DNA from: Pseudomonadota bacterium
GTDB lineage: Bacteria; Pseudomonadota; Gammaproteobacteria; Burkholderiales; Burkholderiaceae_D
DNA length: 5,395 nt
Assembly (NCBI GenBank): GCA_023392035.1
Contig: JAEVZY010000032.1
Location: 1 to 5,395, forward strand
Direction of reading: 5' to 3'
Shown: positions 3,243-5,395 of the stretch, piece after piece
How positions within the stretch are numbered: position 1 is the stretch's first letter
Layout of the letters: each line of letters begins with the position of its first letter
Program-made: the position numbers and the translations under genes
The notes under the pieces: model-generated
Told to the model about the DNA's origin: nothing
What the model saw: the letters and a program-made list of their open reading frames with translations, nothing else
The model's database searches: none

Positions 3243-5395
3243 ATGAAGCGCATGCTGTTCAATGCGACCCAGCAGGAGGAACTGCGGGTCGCCATTGTCG
3301 ATGGGCAAAAGCTGATCGACATCGATATCGAGACCGCCGGTCGCGAGCAACGCAAATCCAACATCTATAAAGGCGTCATCACTCGCATCGAGCCCTCGCT
3401 GGAAGCCTGCTTCGTCAGCTACGGCGAAGATCGCCATGGCTTCCTGCCCTTCAAGGAAGTGGCCCGCACCTATTTCAAGGATGGCGTGGATGTGCGCAGC
3501 GCCAGCATTCGCGATGCCCTGCGCGAAGGCCAGGAAATCGTGGTGCAGGTGGAAAAGGAAGAACGCGGCAACAAGGGCGCGGCCCTGACTTCCTTCATTT
3601 CCCTGGCTGGCCGCTATCTGGTTCTGATGCCGAACAACCCGCGTGGCGGCGGCGTGTCGCGCCGGGTGGAAGGCGAAGACCGCCAGGAATTGCGCGAGAC
3701 CATGGACCAGCTGCAGATTCCCTCCGGCATGTCCGTCATCGCCCGCACCGCCGGCATCGGCCGCACGGTGGAAGAACTGCAGTGGGACTTGAACTACCTG
3801 CTGCAACTGTGGCGCGCCATTGAAAGCGCCGGCAAATCGGCCCCCGGCGCCTTCCTGATCTACCAGGAATCCTCGCTGGTGATCCGCGCCATCCGCGATT
3901 ATTTCCAGCCTGACATCGGTGAAATCCTGATCGACACCGATGACATCTACGAACAAGCGCAGCAATTCATGAGCCACGTGATGCCCGACATGGTGCATCG
4001 CGTGAAGCGTTATCGTGACGACGTGCCGCTGTTCTCGCGTTTCCAGATCGAACACCAGATCGAAACCGCCTACTCGCGCACCGTGCCCCTGCCTTCGGGC
4101 GGCGCCATCGTCATCGACCACACTGAAGCGCTGGTCTCGGTGGACGTCAACTCCGCCCGCGCCACCCGCGGCAGCGACATCGAAACCACCGCCTTCAACA
4201 CCAATCTCGAAGCCGCCGAAGAAGTGGCCCGCCAGTTGCGCCTGCGCGACCTGGGCGGCCTGATCGTGATCGACTTCATCGACATGGAAAATTCGCGCAA
4301 CCAGCGCGAAGTCGAGCAGCGCCTGAAAGACGCCCTGCACTACGATCGCGCCCGGGTGCAGATGGGCAAGATCTCGCGCTTCGGCCTGATGGAATTGTCG
4401 CGCCAGCGCCTGCGTCCCTCGCTGTCCGAAGGCAGCCATGTGACCTGCCCGCGCTGCAACGGCACCGGCCATATCCGCGACACCGAATCTTCCGCCCTGC
4501 AAGCCCTGCGCATCATCCAGGAAGAGGCGATGAAGGAAAACACCGCCGCCATCCATTGCCAGGTGCCGGTCGACGTGGCCGCTTTCCTGCTCAATGAAAA
4601 GCGCGGCGAGATCCTGAAGATCGAAACCCGCCACCGGGTGTCGGTGATCCTGATCCCCAACAAGCATCTGGAAACCCCGCACTACAACCTCGATCGCATC
4701 AAGCATGACGATCCGCGTCTGGAAGACCTGCGCGCCAGCTACACCATGGCCGAGGAAGCCGACACCGACATCAGCTACAGCAAGCGCCAGAAAGAAGAAG
4801 CCAAGCCGCGCCAGGAAGCAGTGGTCAAGGGCATCACGCCCGAGCAGCCGGCGCCCATCGTCGAACGCCCGGCTCCGGCCCCGGTTGCCCCGGCGCCCGT
4901 CATCGAAAGCGAAGGCGGGTTCTTCGGTCGCCTGTTCGGCCTGTTCCGCAAGAAGCCGGTGGCGCCCGCCGCGCCGGTCGTCGCAGCTGCCGAAAAGCCG
5001 CTCAACCCGCGCGAGCGCCAGGACCGCAACGGCCGTGGCCGCAATCGCGGTGGCAATCGTGGCCGCGGCCGTGACGAACGCGAAGCAGGCGGCAAGCAGG
5101 AAGTGCGCGAGGAAGCCACTGCCAAGGCCGCGCCGCAAGACAAGCGTCAGCGTCAGGGTCGTGAGCAAGGACGTGAACAGGGACGCGAACAAGGACGCGA
5201 AGCTGGCCGCGAACAACGCGAAACGGCGCAGGCCCGCGGCGAAGGCCGCCAGGACCGTGGCGAGCGCAAACCGCGCAACGAAGCGCCCAATGAAGCGCGT
5301 GGTGAAGTGCGTGGCGAGGAAGCGCGCAGCGAAGCCCGCGGCAACGAAGCACGCAATGAAGGCCGCCGCGAACGCGGACCGCGCCAGCCGCGTGG
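3243..5395 (+). CDS. rne: Ribonuclease E, C-terminus outside window
   Basis: RNase E cuts single-stranded AU-rich RNA in mRNA decay and in rRNA/tRNA maturation, and its tail assembles the degradosome at the membrane. The 717 visible residues begin MKRMLFNATQQEELRVAIVD, as in E. coli. The S1 RNA-binding domain (about 36-118) contains Phe57 and Phe67 (CFVSYGEDRHGFLPF) and Lys111. The 5'-monophosphate sensor has Arg168-Thr169 (ARTAGIG). The DNase I-like domain has the Mg-binding Asp301 (VSVDVNSARATRG) and Asp344 (VIDFIDM). The zinc link is Cys402-P-R-Cys405. A conserved small domain runs to about 500. A Pro/Ala linker (534-555) follows, then FFGRLFGLFRKKP (560-572), which looks like the amphipathic membrane-binding helix. 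An Arg/Gly-rich stretch (597-611) and charged tetrapeptide repeats come next. No stop occurs before the edge. Length and catalytic residues favour rne over rng (RNase G). Feedback control through the leader is likely by analogy. Confidence 0.97.
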   Translation, partial: MKRMLFNATQQEELRVAIVDGQKLIDIDIETAGREQRKSNIYKGVITRIEPSLEACFVSYGEDRHGFLPFKEVARTYFKDGVDVRSASIRDALREGQEIVVQVEKEERGNKGAALTSFISLAGRYLVLMPNNPRGGGVSRRVEGEDRQELRETMDQLQIPSGMSVIARTAGIGRTVEELQWDLNYLLQLWRAIESAGKSAPGAFLIYQESSLVIRAIRDYFQPDIGEILIDTDDIYEQAQQFMSHVMPDMVHRVKRYRDDVPLFSRFQIEHQIETAYSRTVPLPSGGAIVIDHTEALVSVDVNSARATRGSDIETTAFNTNLEAAEEVARQLRLRDLGGLIVIDFIDMENSRNQREVEQRLKDALHYDRARVQMGKISRFGLMELSRQRLRPSLSEGSHVTCPRCNGTGHIRDTESSALQALRIIQEEAMKENTAAIHCQVPVDVAAFLLNEKRGEILKIETRHRVSVILIPNKHLETPHYNLDRIKHDDPRLEDLRASYTMAEEADTDISYSKRQKEEAKPRQEAVVKGITPEQPAPIVERPAPAPVAPAPVIESEGGFFGRLFGLFRKKPVAPAAPVVAAAEKPLNPRERQDRNGRGRNRGGNRGRGRDEREAGGKQEVREEATAKAAPQDKRQRQGREQGREQGREQGREAGREQRETAQARGEGRQDRGERKPRNEAPNEARGEVRGEEARSEARGNEARNEGRRERGPRQPR
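5160..5219 (+). repeat. Five tandem 12-bp units encoding REQG-type tetrapeptides in rne
   Basis: Five in-frame 12-bp units start at 5160, 5172, 5184, 5196 and 5208 and encode REQG, REQG, REQG, REAG and REQR (residues 640-659). The first three differ only at synonymous positions (CGT/CGC, GAG/GAA, CAA/CAG, GGA). This fits tandem duplication followed by drift under protein-level selection. Such arrays can change copy number between strains. Confidence 0.85.
5277..5369 (+). repeat. Degenerate NEAR-type tetrapeptide repeats in rne
   Basis: Residues 679-709 consist of loosely repeated four-residue units such as NEAP, NEAR, GEVR, SEAR, NEAR and NEGR, with occasional one-residue insertions. Glu and Arg recur about every four residues. 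The repeat is more diverged than the REQG array, and the region is probably disordered. It resembles the RNA- and partner-binding tails of other RNase E proteins in composition, not in alignable sequence. Confidence 0.7.

Noticed and set aside
3006..5216. A 736-codon open frame on the minus strand opposite rne
   Set aside because: It lies antisense to an unmistakable RNase E gene. Its length follows from GC-rich codon bias, its translation has no recognisable domain, and it runs into the intergenic region with no supporting start signal.

Overview
The window looks like core chromosome of a betaproteobacterium in the order Burkholderiales, most like the Oxalobacteraceae (Herbaspirillum/Collimonas/Janthinobacterium type). 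The reasons are the GC-rich codon use, the closeness of the RNase E and RluC proteins to proteobacterial families, and the gene order rne | rluC - HAD phosphatase - Rieske protein - S49 peptidase, which I remember as common in that order. The genus is an inference and no database was consulted.

Layout. Positions 1-2641 hold four minus-strand genes packed as one likely operon. In transcription order they are rluC (23S rRNA pseudouridine synthase, 2641-1634), a HAD-superfamily phosphatase (1629-970), a small Rieske [2Fe-2S] protein (970-590) and an S49 (SppA-like) membrane peptidase (552 to the left edge, C-terminus outside the window). The first three are separated by 4 nt and by a 1-nt TGATG overlap. 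Positions 2642-3242 are a 601-bp divergent intergenic region with no convincing protein gene but several inverted repeats. It must carry the control signals of both rluC and rne. Positions 3243-5395 are rne (RNase E), complete at the N-terminus and running off the right edge inside its arginine-rich C-terminal region.

How the genes fit together. rne and rluC are both RNA-metabolism genes read divergently from the shared region. RNase E is an essential endonuclease of mRNA decay and rRNA/tRNA processing, and RluC modifies 23S rRNA. The HAD, Rieske and SppA-like genes follow rluC by position. Their functional link to it is not evident from sequence.

Main oddities. (1) The HAD gene has a single in-frame TGA at codon 154. 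The reading frame continues without a shift on both sides, and the stop lies between HAD motifs III and IV, so this is a nonsense mutation or a base-call error. (2) The rne leader is long and structured. It has a perfect 10-bp inverted repeat, an SD-adjacent 6-bp hairpin, and a 7-codon mini-ORF that ends just past the rne Shine-Dalgarno. (3) The RNase E tail carries short mixed-charge tetrapeptide repeats. I found no mobile element, CRISPR array, tRNA/rRNA or clear novel defence or biosynthetic system. Most of this window is ordinary conserved housekeeping sequence.
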